Shown in pieces: positions 5,627 through 5,671 of a stretch of DNA of 5,671 nt. The stretch is from an uncultured Ruminococcus sp. (GTDB taxonomy: Bacteria; Bacillota; Clostridia; Oscillospirales; Ruminococcaceae): assembly GCA_945876405.1 (NCBI GenBank), contig CAMCOJ010000157.1:1-5671 (forward strand), given 5' to 3'. The notes under the pieces are model-generated. The model worked only from the letters and a program-made list of their open reading frames with translations. It searched no databases and was not told the origin of the DNA. A program made the position numbers and the translations under genes. How positions within the stretch are numbered: the first letter of the stretch is position 1; the number at the start of each line of letters is the position of its first letter.

Positions 5627-5671
5627 CTGTCTCTTATACACATCTCCGAGCCCACGAGACAGGCAGAAATC
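5627..5671. other. Illumina Nextera (Tn5) adapter contamination with i7 index
   Basis: 5627-5645 is the Tn5 mosaic-end read-through CTGTCTCTTATACACATCT, and 5646-5660 (CCGAGCCCACGAGAC) completes the Nextera read-2 side adapter. The next 8 bases, AGGCAGAA (5661-5668), equal the index known as N703, and the final ATC is the beginning of the P7 segment. This is library sequence, not genome. It should be trimmed, and the contig end taken as 5626. Confidence 0.98.

Noticed and set aside
5627..5645. Tn5-like mosaic end as evidence of a natural IS50/Tn5 transposon
   Set aside because: It is followed at once by the rest of the Nextera adapter and a known index, so it comes from library preparation and not from a resident transposon.

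Overview
The window reads as a short chromosomal contig from a low-GC, Gram-positive anaerobe of the Clostridia, most likely the Ruminococcus/Oscillospiraceae group. This is inferred from strong AGGAGG-type ribosome binding sites, AT-rich promoters, and the gene order CdaR/PucR-type regulator - ftsE - ftsX - coiled-coil murein hydrolase activator, which is common in Clostridia. The species cannot be fixed from the sequence alone. Every gene is on the minus strand, so biological order runs from high to low coordinates. No mobile element, CRISPR array, tRNA or rRNA was seen.

Layout in order of transcription. (1) 5627-5671 is not genomic: it is an Illumina Nextera (Tn5) adapter with an i7 index, left on the contig end. 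(2) 5545-5626 is the last 26 codons of a gene whose C-terminus resembles the C-terminal subunit of transketolase, followed by a good intrinsic terminator (5495-5531). (3) A sigma-A-type promoter (5415-5443) drives a two-gene unit: a D-alanine--D-alanine ligase homologue (4289-5362) with several unusual active-site substitutions, and a DUF1934/YwiB-like beta-barrel protein (3838-4269). (4) A 251-bp AT-rich gap (3587-3837) holds inverted repeats and a putative promoter. (5) A four-gene cluster follows: a CdaR/PucR-family regulator (2501-3586), ftsE (1760-2461), ftsX (847-1746) and the first 276 codons of an EnvC/PcsB-type activator or hydrolase (1-828), which runs off the window. The gaps are only 39, 13 and 18 nt, so an operon is likely.

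How the genes work together: FtsE (ATPase) and FtsX (membrane protein) form an ABC-type complex that uses ATP hydrolysis to switch on a secreted coiled-coil peptidoglycan hydrolase or activator, here encoded directly downstream. The regulator in front may tie this machine to a metabolic signal; its ligand is unknown. The Ddl homologue would act at the other end of wall metabolism, making the D-Ala-D-Ala dipeptide, if it is still active.

No wholly new system is evident. The points most worth checking are the adapter-contaminated end, which creates a false N-terminal extension of the transketolase-like fragment; ftsX, whose only well-placed start is an ATA codon; ftsE, which appears to start at TTG; the catalytic-site divergence of the Ddl homologue; and the dyad cluster upstream of the regulator.
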